Part shown: positions 16,393-26,558 of the stretch, one piece after another
Layout of the letters: every line of letters starts with the position of its first letter
Position numbering within the stretch: the stretch's first letter is position 1
From: Streptococcus bovimastitidis
Lineage (GTDB): Bacteria > Bacillota > Bacilli > Lactobacillales > Streptococcaceae
Assembly: GCF_001885095.1 (NCBI RefSeq)
Contig: NZ_LZDD01000002.1
Location: forward strand, 124,001 to 188,000
DNA: 64,000 nucleotides
Direction of reading: 5' to 3'
Position numbers and translations under genes: made by a program
The notes under the pieces: generated by a model
Seen by the model: only the letters and a program-made list of their open reading frames with translations
Database searches by the model: none
Told to the model about the DNA's origin: nothing

Positions 16393-18408
16393 CTAGTCAA
16401 AGGCTCCTTGTTCCTCTAAATTATCGGCAATGAGTTGCCAGCGCGGATCGATTTGCCAATTTTCTTGACTAGCAATTTCACTAGCTACTCTTCTGGCTTC
16501 TTCCAAAATAGGGTAGTCTTCTAACAAATCGGCCGTTTTAAATTCTGGAATCCCAGACTGTCTAGTTCCGAAGATTTCACCCGAACCGCGCATTTTCAAA
16601 TCAGCCTCGGCTAAGACAAAACCATCAGTGGTCTCTGTCATGATTCGCATCCGATCCTTACCACTATCCGTTTTGGGATTTGAAACCAAAACAGCATATG
16701 ATTGCTTATGACCACGACCAACCCGACCACGTAACTGGTGTAATTGGCTGAGACCAAAACGATCAGCATCCATAATAAGCATAATACTGGCGTTAGGAAC
16801 ATTAACCCCAACTTCAATAACCGTCGTTGAAACCAAGATATCAGTTTCTTGGTTTTTAAAGGCCTGCATGATGGTATCCTTGTCCTCATTTTTCATCTTA
16901 CCATGCATGAGGGCAATTCTTGCTTGATCCTTAAAGTAGTCTTTCAACTCATGTTCTAAAGCGACAGCGTTTTTTAAATCCAATGCCTCTGATTCTTCAA
17001 TCAAAGGAGAAATCACATAGACTTGGGCGCCTTTGGCAATTTCCTGACCCATCCAAGCCAAAACCTTTTCCAACTGTTGGTGCTTGACCCAGCGGGTAAT
17101 AATGGGCTTACGGCCTGCTGGTAGTTCATCAATGATTGAGACATCCATCTCCCCATAGGCTGTAATGGCTAAAGTTCGTGGAATCGGAGTCGCGGTCATC
17201 ATGAGAACATCGGGATTTTCACCTTTTTCCCGGAAAACCCGACGTTGATTGACGCCAAAACGGTGCTGCTCATCGGTAATGACTAAGCCAAGACGATGGT
17301 ATTGAACAGCATCTTGAATCAGGGCATGGGTGCCAACAATCATGTCAACGGAACCATCAGCAATAGCAGCCAAGGCACTTCTTCTAGCTGCCGCTTTCAT
17401 CCCTGACTTGAGGATGGCAATGGATAAATCTGGGAAAAGCTCCGTCAAACTTTGATAGTGCTGCTCGGCTAAGATTTCAGTGGGAACCATCAATGCGGAC
17501 TGATAGCCAGCCGTATAAGCAGCATACATCGCCAAACTGGCGATAACCGTTTTCCCCGAACCGACATCACCTTGTAAAAGGCGATTCATATGTTGACCTG
17601 TCCTCATATCCTTTAAAATATCCGTTAAACTCCGACTTTGAGCACCCGTCAAAGGGAAGGGTAAGCCTTGAATAACCGCGTCAACAGCTTCTTGCTTAAA
17701 GGGGATAGCCAGTCCAGAGGACTCCGTCTTATTAGCATGCTTGAGCACCTGCAATTGCATTTGGAAATAGAAGAGTTCTTCAAATTTTATCCGTCTAAGA
17801 GCCTGCCGATACTCGGCTAAATCCACAGGAAAATGCATAGCCCTAATTGCATCTTGTCGAGCCATCAGGCGGTATTTTTGAACTAAGATGTCTGGAATAT
17901 TTTCTTCAATCTGGCTTAAAACCTGACTATCAAAGGCTGCTTTGATGGCTTTAATCAAGGCTGCTTGGCTGACGCCTTGAGTCACATGGTAAACCGGCTG
18001 TAAATCATCTTCCAAGCTGATTAAAAATTTCATGCCTGTTAAGCTTGCTTTTTTCTGATCCCATTTACCAAAAATAGCCACTTCTTTATCCAATTCAATC
18101 TTATCCGCAAGATAAGGTTGATTAAAAAAGTTAATGGCAATAACTAATTCATCCTGCTTAATTTTAAAAGCCAAGCGATTACGCTTAAAGCCATAGTACT
18201 GGACATTAGCTGGTGTGACAACAGTCCCCGTGACAACGGCCTTTTCCCCATCTTGCAAGTCAAAAACGGATTTACTTTTAAAATCCTCATAACGAAAAGG
18301 ATAATAGAGCAGTAAATCCTTAATGGTGAAAATATCTAATTTTTGGAATTTCTCAGCTGATTTGGGCCCAAAACCCTTCAACTCTGAAACTGGTGACTCT
18401 AAATGCAT
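16393..18408 (-). CDS. recG: ATP-dependent DNA helicase RecG
   Basis: A 671-aa branched-DNA helicase that regresses stalled forks and processes Holliday junctions. The N-terminal wedge/OB domain starts LKGFGPKSAEKF; Walker A is LLQGDVGSGKTVIA, the DEAH-box variant is DEQHRFGV, and the late motifs are STTVIEVGVNVPNA and QLRGRVGRG followed by the TRG region. Full length for the family. RBS GGAAGG. Downstream of alr with a hairpin between them, matching the common streptococcal secA-acpS-alr-recG order. Confidence 0.97.
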   Translation of the reverse strand: MHLESPVSELKGFGPKSAEKFQKLDIFTIKDLLLYYPFRYEDFKSKSVFDLQDGEKAVVTGTVVTPANVQYYGFKRNRLAFKIKQDELVIAINFFNQPYLADKIELDKEVAIFGKWDQKKASLTGMKFLISLEDDLQPVYHVTQGVSQAALIKAIKAAFDSQVLSQIEENIPDILVQKYRLMARQDAIRAMHFPVDLAEYRQALRRIKFEELFYFQMQLQVLKHANKTESSGLAIPFKQEAVDAVIQGLPFPLTGAQSRSLTDILKDMRTGQHMNRLLQGDVGSGKTVIASLAMYAAYTAGYQSALMVPTEILAEQHYQSLTELFPDLSIAILKSGMKAAARRSALAAIADGSVDMIVGTHALIQDAVQYHRLGLVITDEQHRFGVNQRRVFREKGENPDVLMMTATPIPRTLAITAYGEMDVSIIDELPAGRKPIITRWVKHQQLEKVLAWMGQEIAKGAQVYVISPLIEESEALDLKNAVALEHELKDYFKDQARIALMHGKMKNEDKDTIMQAFKNQETDILVSTTVIEVGVNVPNASIMLIMDADRFGLSQLHQLRGRVGRGHKQSYAVLVSNPKTDSGKDRMRIMTETTDGFVLAEADLKMRGSGEIFGTRQSGIPEFKTADLLEDYPILEEARRVASEIASQENWQIDPRWQLIADNLEEQGAFD

Positions 18409-18426
18409 GATAATCCTTCCGTCCTA

Positions 18427-18460
18427 AAGAAAAACTCTTGTACCTATTATACAAGAGTTT
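18427..18460 (-). terminator. Hairpin/terminator between alr and recG
   Basis: An 11-bp perfect stem (18432-18442 with 18450-18460) is followed on the minus strand by TTCTTTAGG, a weak U-tract. It could attenuate read-through from alr into recG. Its loop side contains TATAAT on the minus strand, which may serve as a recG -10. Confidence 0.6.
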
Positions 18461-18473
18461 GCTTATTATTGCA

Positions 18474-19577
18474 TTAGTGGTACTTTCTTGGGATGCGATC
18501 ACTCAAAAGGCAGAGAACCTCATAATTGATGGTCCCTTTTTTGTTGGCCAAATCAGTGGCCGTGATTTCCTTATCCCCATCTTTACCAATCAAGGTTACT
18601 TTTTCACCAATCGGATAAGCCTTAGGCAATCTAACAGTGATTTGGTCCATGGAAACCCGGCCAATAATTTGGCAAAATTGTCCATCAATCAAGACTGAAA
18701 AATCTTGCAAGTCTCTAGTCCAACCATCGGCGTAGCCAATCGGGATTGTCCCCACGAATTCATCTGCTTTGGCGGTATAAGTCGCTCCATAACCAACCGT
18801 ATCACCGGCATGAATGGCCTTAACATGGACTAATCGCGAACTTAAAGTCAAAGCTTCTTCCAAAGGATAAGGTAAGGCTAATTTTGAACCACTTGGATTT
18901 AAACCATAAATGACAATTCCTAGGCGCACTGCATTAAAAATAGTTTCACTATGCCAAATACTAGTTGCAGAATTGCTAGCGTGAACCAAGGCTGGTTTGT
19001 AAGTCAAACCATTTACTAATTCTGTAAAGAATGTCAATTGGGCCTGGAATTTTTCAGTATCAGCCTCATCTGCCGTCGCAAAATGAGTGAAAATCCCGTC
19101 CACTTGAATATTAGCCTTGAGCATATTGGCAATTAATTGATCAGCTTCAGCTAAGGACCGGACACCAATTCTACCCATTCCAGAATCGACTTTGAGATGC
19201 ACATGAAGTCTGGAAAGGTCACTGAAGTAAGCTTGGGCAGCATTTAGCCACTCCTGACTAGCAACCGTAATGGTTATCTGATTTTCAATTACCAAAGGCA
19301 ACTCAGAAGCTAAAACAACGCCAAGAATCAAGATTTCCTTTTTGATACCAGCTTGTCGCAATTCCAAGGCTTCATCCAAGTTGGAGACGCAATAAGCATC
19401 TACTTCTTGACTGATAGCATTGGCGACTGCTACCGCACCATGGCCATAGGCATTGGCCTTGACGACTGCATAGGTTTTGGTCCCTTGCGGGATATGTGTT
19501 TGAACAGCCTTAATATTATTTTGGATTGCTTTTAAATCCACAGTTGCTACTGTTGGACGATGTAAACTTGAAATCAC
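18474..19577 (-). CDS. alr: Alanine racemase
   Basis: PLP enzyme (367 aa) interconverting L- and D-alanine for peptidoglycan and teichoic acid. The PLP Lys40 is in [11 protein letters not shown], the second catalytic Tyr is in TVGYGATY, and the C-terminal beta-domain has VSMDQITV. Start at 19577 overlaps the acpS stop by four bases (ATGA type), so translation is coupled to acpS. Length and order are typical of streptococci. Confidence 0.97.
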   Translation of the reverse strand: MISSLHRPTVATVDLKAIQNNIKAVQTHIPQGTKTYAVVKANAYGHGAVAVANAISQEVDAYCVSNLDEALELRQAGIKKEILILGVVLASELPLVIENQITITVASQEWLNAAQAYFSDLSRLHVHLKVDSGMGRIGVRSLAEADQLIANMLKANIQVDGIFTHFATADEADTEKFQAQLTFFTELVNGLTYKPALVHASNSATSIWHSETIFNAVRLGIVIYGLNPSGSKLALPYPLEEALTLSSRLVHVKAIHAGDTVGYGATYTAKADEFVGTIPIGYADGWTRDLQDFSVLIDGQFCQIIGRVSMDQITVRLPKAYPIGEKVTLIGKDGDKEITATDLANKKGTINYEVLCLLSDRIPRKYH

Positions 19578-19930
19578 TCTTTTTCCTCCAATATGACACT
19601 TGCTTGCACGTAATCACCACTATGCGAAATACTTAAGAAGCTTTGGCCTGAAAATGGCGAGCGGCTAAAATAAGGTCTTCCCTTAGGGTCTGACGCCACT
19701 TCAATATCTTGAAAACTTAACTTACCGATACCAGTTCCCATAGCTTTGGAAAAGGCTTCTTTTGCCGCCCAACGGCCGGCTAAATAAGTTATTTGGCGCC
19801 AATCACTATGGGCCTCAAAAATAGCTAGCTCACTTGCCGTTAAGACCTTTTGAGCAAAGCGCGGATTCCGTTTAAAAGCTCGTTCAATAGCAGCTATTTC
19901 TTGCAAATCAATGCCGTGTCCAATAATCAT
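19574..19930 (-). CDS. acpS: Holo-[acyl-carrier-protein] synthase
   Basis: Transfers 4'-phosphopantetheine from CoA to apo-ACP for fatty-acid synthesis. At 118 aa with the AcpS signatures GHGIDLQEI (Mg-binding Asp8) and [12 protein letters not shown] (Glu58), identification is secure. It lies between secA and alr on the minus strand and overlaps alr by four bases. RBS CAGG is modest. Confidence 0.96.
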   Translation of the reverse strand: MIIGHGIDLQEIAAIERAFKRNPRFAQKVLTASELAIFEAHSDWRQITYLAGRWAAKEAFSKAMGTGIGKLSFQDIEVASDPKGRPYFSRSPFSGQSFLSISHSGDYVQASVILEEKE

Positions 19931-19981
19931 TTAATTACCTGTCTTGATTGTCTATTCTTCCATTGATGAAGTGAAAGTCCA

Positions 19982-20014
19982 TGAAGCTAAGACAAGGTCT
20001 TAGCTTCACTTTTT
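19982..20014 (+). terminator. Strong hairpin with U-tract facing the plus strand, inside secA-acpS
   Basis: A 12-bp perfect stem (19982-19993 with 19997-20008) and 3-base loop, followed by CTTTTTT on the plus strand only. Both flanking genes are on the minus strand, for which the stem has no U-tract, so it may stop antisense transcription or act as a minus-strand mRNA structure after secA. Confidence 0.75.
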
Positions 20015-20041
20015 TATCTTTCTGAATTGATCTGACCGGCA

Positions 20042-22573
20042 TTAATTAAATGCTTTACGGCCATGACAATTTTTGAATTTTTTACCTGATCCACAAGGAC
20101 ATGGATCATTACGTTTGACATTTTCATAAACTTGAGCAGCTTGTGCTTGTTCATTATCAGTTTGAGCTGAAATGTTTTGTGTAGCCGTTGTTGTTGCATG
20201 TTGACTAGCACGTTCTCTTTCTTGCTCATGAATTTGAGCTTTCATCATCGTGCGCGTAACATCAAACTCAATGGCACCAATCATATCTTGAAACATTTTA
20301 AAGCCTTCAGCCTGATATTCAACCACCGGATTATTTTGGGCATAACCACGGAGACCAACAGAGTTACGTAATTGATCTAAAGCATCAATATGTTCTGTCC
20401 ACTTGTTATCGACAACCATTAGGAGCAATACTTTTTGGAATTCCAAGACAGCATCTTGGTCATGCAATTTCGCCATTTGACTCTCATAGATGTCAAGGGC
20501 ACGTTTATAAAGCAACTCTTTAATTTGGTCGTCTTTAAGATTACGTAAATCTTTAACAGAAATGGATTCTTCTGGAACAATATTAGTTCTGGCAAAAGCT
20601 ACAATAGCATCAAGAGCATCGTTACGATTACTTCTTGAATGAGCTTCAAGCGTCCGTTTAATGGTCCGTTTAATCATAGCTTTAATTTCTGGACCAAGGT
20701 CACGGTTAGCGGTGATAACATCACGGCGGTTAGCATAGATGATTTCACGTTGTTCACGCATAACATCATCGTATTGAAGGACTTGTTTACGGGTATCATA
20801 GTTATTACCCTCAACACGTTTTTGAGCTGACTCAACTTGGCGAGCTAACATCCGAGATTTAATGACAGCATCTTCTTCTTCCACGCGCATTCTATCCAAG
20901 AAAGCTTTAATGCGGTCAGAACCAAAACGTCTCATCAAGTCATCTTCTAATGACAGATAAAATTGTGATTCACCTGGATCTCCTTGACGACCTGAACGAC
21001 CACGAAGCTGGTTATCAATACGACGACTTTCGTGTCTTTCTGTACCAATAACACAAAGTCCACCTAGTTCACGAACGCCTTCACCCAATTTAATATCGGT
21101 ACCACGACCGGCCATATTGGTGGCGATAGTAACCGCACCACGTTGACCAGCATTCATGATAATTTGAGCTTCTTTAAAGTGGTTTTTAGCATTAAGAACT
21201 TCATGGGGAACACCGGCAGCAACCAATTGTTTCGAAATATAGTCACTGGTTTCAACAGCAACCGTACCAACAAGGACAGGTTGTCCTTTTAGATGGCGCT
21301 CTTTAACGTCCGCAATAACTGCTTTAAATTTAGATTCTAAGGTAGGGTAAAGCAAATCGGTGTGGTCTAAACGTGCAACAGGTCTGTTGGTTGGAATAGG
21401 AATAATACGCATGTTATAAACTTCGCGGAATTCTTCTTCTTCTGTTTTAGCTGTACCTGTCATACCAGCCAATTTTTTGTACATCCGGAACATATTCTGG
21501 TAGGTAATTGAAGCACTCGTTTTAGACTCTTCCTGAATGCGAACACCTTCTTTAGCTTCAATAGCTTGGTGTAAGCCATCAGAGAAACGACGACCTTCCA
21601 TGGTACGACCAGTAAACTGATCGACGATAAGGATTTCACCTTCTTCACTAACCACATAGTCAATATCAAGCAACATGATGTAGTTGGCACGAAGGGCATT
21701 ATCAATAAAGTGAGTTAAAGCAACATTGTCGATGTCATACAAGTTAGCCAAGTTAAAGTAAGATTCAGCTTTGTCAATACCAGAATCACTTAAACCAATG
21801 GTTTTAGTCGGCACGTCAATGATATAATCGTCAACCTTAAGGGTCTTAACAAACATATCTGCACGCACATATAATTGATTGGTTTCTGAGCTGACAGCCC
21901 CCGATACAATCAATGGTGTTCTGGCTTCGTCAATCAAAACGGAGTCCACTTCATCGACTAAAGCATAGTTAAGTGGACGTTGTACCATATCTTCCTGACG
22001 AACAACCATGTTGTCACGGAGGTAGTCAAAACCAACTTCTGAGTTAGTAGAGTAAGTAATATCGCAGAGATAAGCTTCACGTTTTTCAGCAGGTGATTTA
22101 GCTGCTAAGTTAATCCCAACAGAAAGACCTAACCAGCTATAAACTTCACCCATCTCAGTCGCATCACGTGTTGAAAGGTATTCATTAACAGTAATAACGT
22201 GAACACCTTCACCAGCAATGGCATTCAAATAAACGGGCATTGTCGCTGTAAGGGTTTTACCTTCACCGGTACGCATTTCTGGAACGTCACCATTATGGAG
22301 AACAATCCCCCCCATGATTTGGACGCGGTAAGGATAAAGTCCTAAAACACGTTTGGCAGCTTCACGGACAACTGCAAAAGCTTCAGGTAATAATTGTTCA
22401 AGGGTTTCCCCTTTTTGATATCGTTCTTTAAATTCGGGTGTTTTTGCTTGTAAATCTTGATCAGACATTGCTTCCATCTGATCGGCATAAGATTCAACTT
22501 TCTTAGCAAGTTTTTCTAATTTTCTTATTTCGCCTTTGTCATTTTCAATGACTTTGCGTAGAATATTGGCCAT
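20042..22573 (-). CDS. secA: Preprotein translocase motor ATPase SecA
   Basis: An 843-aa ATPase that drives proteins through SecYEG. Walker [15 protein letters not shown] is near residue 100, [14 protein letters not shown] is the DEAD motif region, followed by the preprotein crosslinking domain, NBD2 with GRGTDIKL and [11 protein letters not shown], and the C-terminal zinc/SecB-type tail [14 protein letters not shown]. It is the housekeeping SecA, not SecA2, by length and tail. First gene of the secA-acpS-alr-recG group, with an extended -10 promoter upstream. Confidence 0.98.
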   Translation of the reverse strand: MANILRKVIENDKGEIRKLEKLAKKVESYADQMEAMSDQDLQAKTPEFKERYQKGETLEQLLPEAFAVVREAAKRVLGLYPYRVQIMGGIVLHNGDVPEMRTGEGKTLTATMPVYLNAIAGEGVHVITVNEYLSTRDATEMGEVYSWLGLSVGINLAAKSPAEKREAYLCDITYSTNSEVGFDYLRDNMVVRQEDMVQRPLNYALVDEVDSVLIDEARTPLIVSGAVSSETNQLYVRADMFVKTLKVDDYIIDVPTKTIGLSDSGIDKAESYFNLANLYDIDNVALTHFIDNALRANYIMLLDIDYVVSEEGEILIVDQFTGRTMEGRRFSDGLHQAIEAKEGVRIQEESKTSASITYQNMFRMYKKLAGMTGTAKTEEEEFREVYNMRIIPIPTNRPVARLDHTDLLYPTLESKFKAVIADVKERHLKGQPVLVGTVAVETSDYISKQLVAAGVPHEVLNAKNHFKEAQIIMNAGQRGAVTIATNMAGRGTDIKLGEGVRELGGLCVIGTERHESRRIDNQLRGRSGRQGDPGESQFYLSLEDDLMRRFGSDRIKAFLDRMRVEEEDAVIKSRMLARQVESAQKRVEGNNYDTRKQVLQYDDVMREQREIIYANRRDVITANRDLGPEIKAMIKRTIKRTLEAHSRSNRNDALDAIVAFARTNIVPEESISVKDLRNLKDDQIKELLYKRALDIYESQMAKLHDQDAVLEFQKVLLLMVVDNKWTEHIDALDQLRNSVGLRGYAQNNPVVEYQAEGFKMFQDMIGAIEFDVTRTMMKAQIHEQERERASQHATTTATQNISAQTDNEQAQAAQVYENVKRNDPCPCGSGKKFKNCHGRKAFN

Positions 22574-22603
22574 TCTAATTCCTTTCGATCATCTTATCAG
22601 TTC

Positions 22604-22632
22604 ATTTTATCATAATTAAGGAGTCAGTACAA
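22604..22632 (-). promoter_or_regulatory. Promoter of secA
   Basis: Minus strand TTGTAC (22627-22632), 17-bp spacer ending TGA, TAAAAT (22604-22609): a -35 plus extended -10. Confidence 0.7.
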
Positions 22633-22644
22633 GAAAACCCAACA

Positions 22645-22687
22645 AAGGAAAAGAGAAAAGGGGAAAGCATTCCAAACCTTTTCTCTT
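22645..22687 (-). terminator. Terminator of the bgl-manA operon
   Basis: An 11-bp stem (AAGAGAAAAGG, 22651-22661, with CCTTTTCTCTT, 22677-22687) and a modest T-rich tail on the minus strand, located between manA and secA. Confidence 0.65.
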
Positions 22688-22717
22688 AAGCATTTCTAAA
22701 TGATAATTTTTATAAAA

Positions 22718-23668
22718 TTATAAGTTATTTGGATGACTGGCAATCATCTCTAATTGTCCTTCAAAAGTCCAAGCTTTAACATCATTTGGTAGAATAAAGT
22801 GCATTCCTTTTTTGATAACATAAGCTTCAGAACCAACAGCAAGTCTCCCTTGACCTTCTAAAACACTGACCAAGAGATATGGCGCTGTTTGCTTCATCTC
22901 TACCAAACCATCAGCCACCCACTTATAAACAGTGAAGAATGGATTGGAAACAAGACAAGTAGACACTAAATGGTCAACAACAATAGTTGCAGGTATACTG
23001 TTTTCTGGCTCACCAAGATTTAAAACATCAATCGATTGTTTCAAATGCAAATCACGTAAGTTACCATCTGCATCTTTGCGGTCAAAATCATAAACACGAT
23101 AAGTAGTATCACTAGACTGTTGTGTTTCCAGAATCATGATACCCTTACCAATAGCATGCATGGTTCCACTAGGAACAAAGAAGAAATCCCCAGCCTCAAC
23201 TGGTACTTTTGTCAGTAAATTGTCCCAGTCACCGGCTTCTATCAAAGCCTTAAGCTCTTCCTTAGATTGCGCATTGTGTCCATAAATAATCTCTGAACCT
23301 GGCTCCGCGGAAATAATATACCAACACTCTGTCTTACCAAGCTCGCCTTCGTGTTCCATTCCATAAGCATCATCTGGATGCACTTGAACACTAAGCCAGT
23401 CATTAGCATCTAAAATTTTTGTCAATAGCGGGAATACTTTTTCCTTAGGATTACCAAAATAAGCAGGATTTTCTGCATAGACACGATCCAATTTCTGCCC
23501 CGCAAACTGACCATTTGAAATAGTTGAAACACCATTAGGATGAGCTGAAATTGCCCAATACTCACCAGTTGTTTCAGTTGGAATTTCATAATTGAAAATA
23601 TCTCTTAATTTGGTGCCACCCCAAATTTTATCATGCATAAAAGATTCTAGGAAAAACGGTTCTGCCAT
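22718..23668 (-). CDS. manA: Mannose-6-phosphate isomerase, class I
   Basis: Zinc enzyme (316 aa) interconverting mannose-6-P and fructose-6-P. Metal ligands are visible in LSVQVHPDD and the Glu of HEGELGKTECWY, followed by HAIG later in the cupin fold; WGGTKLRD is the family N-terminus. Length matches short Gram-positive ManA. Placed 25 bases downstream of a GH1 glycosidase gene, so the pair may work on a beta-glycoside plus mannose route, or manA may simply follow the operon. RBS AGAGG. Confidence 0.95.
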   Translation of the reverse strand: MAEPFFLESFMHDKIWGGTKLRDIFNYEIPTETTGEYWAISAHPNGVSTISNGQFAGQKLDRVYAENPAYFGNPKEKVFPLLTKILDANDWLSVQVHPDDAYGMEHEGELGKTECWYIISAEPGSEIIYGHNAQSKEELKALIEAGDWDNLLTKVPVEAGDFFFVPSGTMHAIGKGIMILETQQSSDTTYRVYDFDRKDADGNLRDLHLKQSIDVLNLGEPENSIPATIVVDHLVSTCLVSNPFFTVYKWVADGLVEMKQTAPYLLVSVLEGQGRLAVGSEAYVIKKGMHFILPNDVKAWTFEGQLEMIASHPNNL

Positions 23669-23693
23669 TACAAGCCTCTTTTCTAAACTAATA

Positions 23694-25112
23694 CTATAAT
23701 ATATCCATTATAGCATTTTTCACCTCTAATTGACCACTTTCGGCCAATTGACGCATCCAATAGCCTGATTTTTTCAGAGATTTGACCTGGTTATGGATGT
23801 TATTGGTAACCAAGCCATAACGATTTCGATAAGCATTAGCCCATGACCAACAATCAATCGGTGTCCACAAATGGTAGCCTAGGCAGTTACTACCTTCGCT
23901 GATACCTCGATGTAACCAATAGAGATGCTCAGTAATAAATTGAATTCGATAATCATCTTCAATCATGCCTTCTTCATTGAGGTAACGGTCTTCGCGAGAA
24001 ACACCCATACCATTTTCGCTGATATACCATTGAATATTGTCATAGTTTTCTTGAATATCTTTGGCAATATCGTAAACTGCTTTTGGATAGATTTCCCAAC
24101 CTTTGTCAACATTCATACGTGCCATAGGCATTTCGTAGGCTTGCCAGAATTTAGTTGGTAAGAAGTCAACAGCCAAGCTATTGTAAGAATATTTAGGGCG
24201 TTGAACACGATTTGGATGGTAGAAATTAACACCAAGAATATCAATAATATTATCTTTGATGATCTCTAACTCCTCTTGGCTGCTTTCCCAGAGAGCACCT
24301 TCTTTTTCTAAAAGGGCAACTAATTCTGCAGGAAATTCACCTTTACTACTTGCATCCATAAAGAGACGATTGTACCAAAGGTCGGCAATATGGGCTGCTT
24401 TAACATCTTCTGCTTCTTGACTAGCTGGATAAGCCGGGGTTAAGTTTAAGATAATACCAATTTGGCCATTCAAATCAAGGGCACGATATTTTGCGATAGC
24501 TTTACTACTAGCTAATTGGAGATTGTAAGCAACTTGAACAGCAGCTTTGCCATCGACACGTTTAGGGTAGTGGAATTGTTCTAAATAGCCACCCTCAACC
24601 ACCACGAGGGGTTCATTGTGCGTAAACCAATATTTAACACGGTCACCAAAAAGTTGGAAACATTTTTCCGCAAAACCAGCAAATAAGTCTACCACATGCT
24701 TGCTTTCCCATCCACCATACTTATGCAATAATTCTACTGGAATATCAAAATGATGGAGTGTAAAGAAAGGAGTAATTCCTTGAGCAATAAATTCATCAAT
24801 AACCGCATTATAGAAGCCTGCTGCTTCCTCATTAACAGTATTTGTCTCTAGGTCATCAATTAAGCGTGACCATTGAATAGAAGTTCTCACTGTATTAAGA
24901 CCACAATCTTTCATCAATTGGATATCAGACTTATAATCATAATAAAAGTTTGAAGCTGTATCTGGCCCTACATGGTTATAAAAATCTTGAGGGGCAATAT
25001 CATACCAGTAATCCATGACATTTTGGTGTTGTTTTTTAAATGAGCCTTCTGATTGAGGACCACTTGTTGCTGCACCCCACCAGAATTTTTTTGGAAATTC
25101 TAATTGTGTCAT
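23694..25112 (-). CDS. Glycoside hydrolase family 1, probable 6-phospho-beta-glycosidase
   Basis: A 472-aa (beta/alpha)8 retaining glycosidase. It starts MTQLEFPKKFWWGAATS; the acid/base Glu is in FTHNEPLVV and the nucleophile Glu in YISENGMGVS. The start at 25112 is taken because AAGGAGAG precedes it; upstream in-frame codons run back through a terminator hairpin. The neighbouring lactose/cellobiose-type PTS IIC gene suggests a phosphorylated beta-glucoside substrate, such as cellobiose-6-P, delivered by the PTS. An intergenic hairpin between IIC and this gene may reduce its expression relative to the transporter. Confidence 0.9.
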   Translation of the reverse strand: MTQLEFPKKFWWGAATSGPQSEGSFKKQHQNVMDYWYDIAPQDFYNHVGPDTASNFYYDYKSDIQLMKDCGLNTVRTSIQWSRLIDDLETNTVNEEAAGFYNAVIDEFIAQGITPFFTLHHFDIPVELLHKYGGWESKHVVDLFAGFAEKCFQLFGDRVKYWFTHNEPLVVVEGGYLEQFHYPKRVDGKAAVQVAYNLQLASSKAIAKYRALDLNGQIGIILNLTPAYPASQEAEDVKAAHIADLWYNRLFMDASSKGEFPAELVALLEKEGALWESSQEELEIIKDNIIDILGVNFYHPNRVQRPKYSYNSLAVDFLPTKFWQAYEMPMARMNVDKGWEIYPKAVYDIAKDIQENYDNIQWYISENGMGVSREDRYLNEEGMIEDDYRIQFITEHLYWLHRGISEGSNCLGYHLWTPIDCWSWANAYRNRYGLVTNNIHNQVKSLKKSGYWMRQLAESGQLEVKNAIMDIL

Positions 25113-25130
25113 CTTATCTCTCCTTTTTTT

Positions 25131-25161
25131 AAAAAAGGAGTTGGAAATTGCTTCCAACTCC
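25131..25161 (-). terminator. Intergenic terminator/attenuator between PTS IIC and the GH1 gene
   Basis: A 10-bp perfect stem (GGAGTTGGAA, 25137-25146, with TTCCAACTCC, 25152-25161) is followed on the minus strand by TTTTTT, only about 20 bases before the GH1 start. Confidence 0.8.
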
Positions 25162-25174
25162 ATTATCAAGTCAA

Positions 25175-26467
25175 TTAAATTTTTTCAGATTTATCTACCA
25201 TTTTAAGGAATGGGAACCAAATCAAGCCAATCACCACAACTTGAACCAGTTGCAATAATGAACCCATAATAGAGTTGGTTGCTAAAAATCCTGAAATGAA
25301 AATTGGCATTGTCCAAGGAACTTGAGCCCCTGTTGTAAGTGGTACTAAACCACTTGCAAAACCAAGGTAGGCAACGATAACTGAAACGATTGGAGCCAAT
25401 AACCAAGGAATAAAAATACTTGCATTCATCACGATTGGTAGACCAAAAATAACTGGTTCGTTTACGTTGAAGATACCAGGTCCTAAGGCAAAACGTCCAA
25501 CTTCTTTATATTGTTTGCTCTTCATAATGAAAGCCATCATTAAAACAACAATTAAGGTTGACCCTGAACCACCTAAACCAACGGTAAAGGTATCCATAAA
25601 TGATTTGGTAACGATATGACCATGTTCTGCTAAAGCTGCTGCACCTTGTTTTGTCAATTCGGCGTTGTCTAACATGTTAGTTTGCCAGAATGGTTCAAAT
25701 ACTGAGTTAACAATAACTTGTCCATGAAGACCAAAGAACCATAAGAATTGAACAAAGAAGAGGGCAACAATGGTTGCTGGTAAACTAGTTCCTAAACCAG
25801 TCAATGGTTTTTGAATGAGATTGTAGATAACATCATGAAGGTTAGTATGGAAAAGTGAGACCATGAGAGCATTCACAATCAAGAAAACCATTAAGGTTCC
25901 AAGTGCTGGAATTAAGGCTGAGAATGATTTTGAAACAGCTGGTGGCACACTTTCAGGCATTTTAATCGTGAACCCACGTTTTGTTAAATAAGCAAAAAGT
26001 TTAGCTGCAATAAAGGCTGCGATGATGCCTAGGAACATTCCTTTAGCCCCTAAACGATCTAAGCTAAGTGCTCCATTGGCTTGAGCGGCCACTTTGCCAT
26101 CACCACCTAAGACGTCAAAGAAAAATGGTGTCAAAATTAAGAATGAAGACAAGGCAACGACTGCTGAGTAAATCCCTTCTTCAAGTTCTTCTGATTTGGC
26201 CATGTAGTAACCAATACCAAGGGTTACGAAGATGGTCATGATTGACATGGTTGCACTTTGACCATTACCAAAGAGGTTTGAAAATTGAGCTTTTAAGCTA
26301 TCTGGCCAGAATGGTAGATTATTGAAAACGACGATCAATGATCCAAACATTGTTAGTGGGAAAGATAACATAAAAGCATCACGAAGAACTAATAAATATT
26401 TATTGTTCCCTAAAACTGTTGCTACTGGTAATATCTTTTCACTTAGCATATCCATAAATTTATTCAT
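25175..26467 (-). CDS. PTS lactose/cellobiose-type transporter subunit IIC
   Basis: A 430-aa integral membrane sugar channel of the Lac/cellobiose (CelB) PTS family. About ten hydrophobic segments are visible; family landmarks include GPGIFNVNEPVIFGLPIV with the conserved NEP that contacts sugar and the PWTMP segment near the C-terminus. No IIA or IIB genes are adjacent, so these must come from elsewhere in the genome. RBS AAAGGAG. Its promoter overlaps inverted repeats next to an RpiR-type regulator gene. Substrate is probably cellobiose or another beta-glucoside, judged from the GH1 neighbour. Confidence 0.92.
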   Translation of the reverse strand: MNKFMDMLSEKILPVATVLGNNKYLLVLRDAFMLSFPLTMFGSLIVVFNNLPFWPDSLKAQFSNLFGNGQSATMSIMTIFVTLGIGYYMAKSEELEEGIYSAVVALSSFLILTPFFFDVLGGDGKVAAQANGALSLDRLGAKGMFLGIIAAFIAAKLFAYLTKRGFTIKMPESVPPAVSKSFSALIPALGTLMVFLIVNALMVSLFHTNLHDVIYNLIQKPLTGLGTSLPATIVALFFVQFLWFFGLHGQVIVNSVFEPFWQTNMLDNAELTKQGAAALAEHGHIVTKSFMDTFTVGLGGSGSTLIVVLMMAFIMKSKQYKEVGRFALGPGIFNVNEPVIFGLPIVMNASIFIPWLLAPIVSVIVAYLGFASGLVPLTTGAQVPWTMPIFISGFLATNSIMGSLLQLVQVVVIGLIWFPFLKMVDKSEKI

Positions 26468-26500
26468 GGTAATCTCCTTTTACTAGTGACTAGTATTTAT

Positions 26501-26540
26501 TTGTAAGAATAGTATACCATTTATGAAATTTATTTCAATA
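26501..26540 (-). promoter_or_regulatory. Promoter region of the PTS IIC-GH1-manA group
   Basis: On the minus strand TTGAAA is followed 16 bp later by TATACT. The -35 is embedded in the inverted repeat 26524-26537, so the neighbouring RpiR-type regulator may act here. Confidence 0.6.
26524..26537. promoter_or_regulatory. Inverted repeat, candidate RpiR-family operator
   Basis: TGAAATTTATTTCA is a perfect palindrome that covers the -35 of the PTS IIC promoter. A related repeat (AAATAAA-A-TTTATTT, 26550-26564) lies 12 bases away over the regulator stop codon. Confidence 0.6.
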
Positions 26541-26558
26541 AGTTTTTCAAAATAAAAT

